NCBI GenBank assembly: GCA_900552255.1
Contig: URZF01000066.1
Span: forward strand, 1-7,631
Reading direction: 5' to 3'
Origin: an uncultured Eubacteriales bacterium
Lineage (GTDB): Bacteria; Bacillota; Clostridia; Oscillospirales; CAG-272
Length of the DNA: 7,631 bases
Under the pieces are notes generated by a model, which saw nothing but the letters and a program-made list of their open reading frames with translations, had not been told where the DNA came from and searched no databases. Every line of letters starts with the position of its first letter. Position 1 is the stretch's first letter. This document shows, piece after piece, positions 6,939 through 7,631 of the stretch. A program made the position numbers and the translations under genes.

Positions 6939-6999
6939 ATTTTGTTTATGGACTCGCAAGGGAGTTTGTAATCGATACTTATTTTTAAGGAGGAATCAA
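6939..6999 (+). promoter_or_regulatory. Spacer between the two paralogues, possible weak promoter
   Basis: This 61-bp gap is longer than the other gaps in the cluster. TTGTTT (6942-6947) and TGTAAT (6967-6972) could be a -35/-10 pair, but the 19-bp spacing is long and the -35 is poor. No terminator hairpin with a T-tract is seen. It may simply be an untranslated linker in one transcript, or allow extra expression of the last gene. Confidence 0.2.
6987..6993 (+). promoter_or_regulatory. Ribosome binding site selecting the GTG start at 7000
   Basis: AAGGAGG lies 6 nt before GTG 7000-7002. The same frame is open upstream to an ATG at 6838, but that extension overlaps the previous gene by 101 bp, is Arg-rich and would hide the signal peptide inside the protein. 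Confidence 0.88.
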
Positions 7000-7608
7000 G
7001 TGAAGAGAATTCTTTGGGTTTTATTGACCGTGCTGATGCTCGCGGGACTTTGCTGCATGAGCATTGCGGCGGCGGATATCACCAAGCATGTGGTTGGTAC
7101 GCACGGCCAAAGCGGCACGGTCGCAGACGGCGCGGAGGAGGTTCCGGCCGGCGCATCCACAAGCGGCGACGTGGTATTGACTGTGGGAAAAATCAACAGC
7201 AGATATGCCGTAGACGTTACATTCCCCGAGAATATGACCATTGCGGCGGGAGATGTGACATGGAACGTCAACACCCTGCAATACGAGCTTGACAGTGATG
7301 CGCTGGAAGATCAAACCTTTAAAATTGTCATTACCAATTATTCCGATCAGCCGGTCGTTGCAACGCCGTCGGCGGCGGTCACGGAGAATGGCACAACGGC
7401 CGGTATATCGCTTACCGTCCCTGATGCTTCGACAACGCTTATGGCTGTGACGGACGAGAATAATCCTTCCGGAGAAGCAGTCACCGGAGAAATCACGGCG
7501 GCGCTTTCGTCGGGAGACTGGACGGCCTCGGTCTATGGACTGATTGCCGCTGGGAATACCGGCGACGTCACCGTCGGTACGGTTACGATCACGATTGCAA
7601 AACCGTGA
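7000..7608 (+). CDS. Small secreted protein with shared C-terminal module (paralogue 2)
   Basis: A 202-aa exported protein of unknown function with a GTG start. Residues 1-25 are a signal peptide (KRILWVLLTVLMLAGLCCMS, likely cleavage after SIAAA, leaving DITKH at the new N-terminus). LAGLCC is not a proper lipobox because Leu precedes the Cys, so a lipoprotein is unlikely. Residues 26-66 are a Gly/Thr-rich linker beginning with the same VVG as paralogue 1. Residues 67-199 are the shared module: SRYAVDVTF (67-75), TWNV (87-90), ITNYSDQP (111-118), terminal strand VGTVTITIA (192-200). The mature protein has no cysteine and is Thr/Ala/Val-rich, as in secreted beta-sandwich subunits. It is the last complete gene; only 23 bp follow, without a terminator, so the cluster may continue beyond the window. 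Paralogy is clear; function is unknown. Confidence 0.9.
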   Translation: MKRILWVLLTVLMLAGLCCMSIAAADITKHVVGTHGQSGTVADGAEEVPAGASTSGDVVLTVGKINSRYAVDVTFPENMTIAAGDVTWNVNTLQYELDSDALEDQTFKIVITNYSDQPVVATPSAAVTENGTTAGISLTVPDASTTLMAVTDENNPSGEAVTGEITAALSSGDWTASVYGLIAAGNTGDVTVGTVTITIAKP

Positions 7609-7631
7609 TCCCGTTTCTCACTCTTGTTTAT

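Noticed and set aside
6838..6999. 54-residue N-terminal extension of the last gene from ATG 6838
   Set aside because: It overlaps the previous gene out of frame, is Arg-rich, and buries a signal peptide. GTG 7000 follows AAGGAGG at the right distance.
7042..7066. Lipoprotein signal (LAGLCC) in the last protein
   Set aside because: The residue before Cys is Leu instead of Gly/Ala/Ser, and a conventional cleavage site (SIAAA) follows.
5873..7608. Shared module as a WxL cell-wall-binding domain
   Set aside because: The conserved tryptophan is in W-N-V, not W-x-L, and the paired WxL motifs with the proximal pattern are absent.

Overview
The window looks like chromosomal or accessory DNA of a low-to-mid GC Gram-positive bacterium, most likely a gut-type Clostridia lineage (for example Oscillospiraceae or Ruminococcaceae-like). 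This is inferred from three things: strong AGGAGG-type ribosome binding sites before every gene, the integrase subtype, and the style of the secreted proteins (GLUG repeats, Gly-rich beta-helix repeats, cadherin-like and MBG/YDG-like sandwiches). The genus cannot be fixed from the sequence alone. All five genes lie on the + strand.

Layout: (1) 1-326, the C-terminal end of a tyrosine recombinase/integrase. Its reading frame is open to the left edge of the window, so it is cut by the window and not obviously broken. (2) 327-488, a non-coding spacer with an AT-rich patch. The patch holds a perfect 10-bp inverted repeat around a 7-bp spacer, which is the geometry of a tyrosine-recombinase crossover site, plus an 8-bp direct repeat. 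(3) 489-1985, a 498-aa single-pass membrane protein. It has Cys-rich GLUG repeats before the membrane segment and a Cys-free beta-sandwich-like domain after it. (4) 2012-6313, a 1433-aa secreted multidomain surface protein. (5) 6330-6938 and (6) 7000-7608, two secreted paralogues of exactly 202 aa each.

Genes 3 to 6 are spaced by 26, 16 and 61 bp and probably form one operon. The unifying feature is a C-terminal module of roughly 135-145 residues that I do not recognise as a named family. It carries the motifs RYAVDV-x-F, W-N-V, a (V/I)(S/T)N(Y/H)S(N/D) strand and a terminal V/I-G-x-x-(S/T)-(V/I) strand. It occurs three times: at the end of the 1433-aa protein and as essentially the whole mature part of both 202-aa proteins. 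No LPXTG motif, C-terminal membrane anchor or lipobox is visible on the secreted proteins. A reasonable but unproven model is a cell-surface assembly in which two small module proteins and one large adhesin-like protein share the same module, with the GLUG membrane protein as partner or anchor. The recombinase and its adjacent palindrome may reflect mobility or DNA inversion next to a surface locus. Two starts were moved from the longest-ORF choice on ribosome-binding-site evidence: 2012 (not 1988) and a GTG at 7000 (not 6838).
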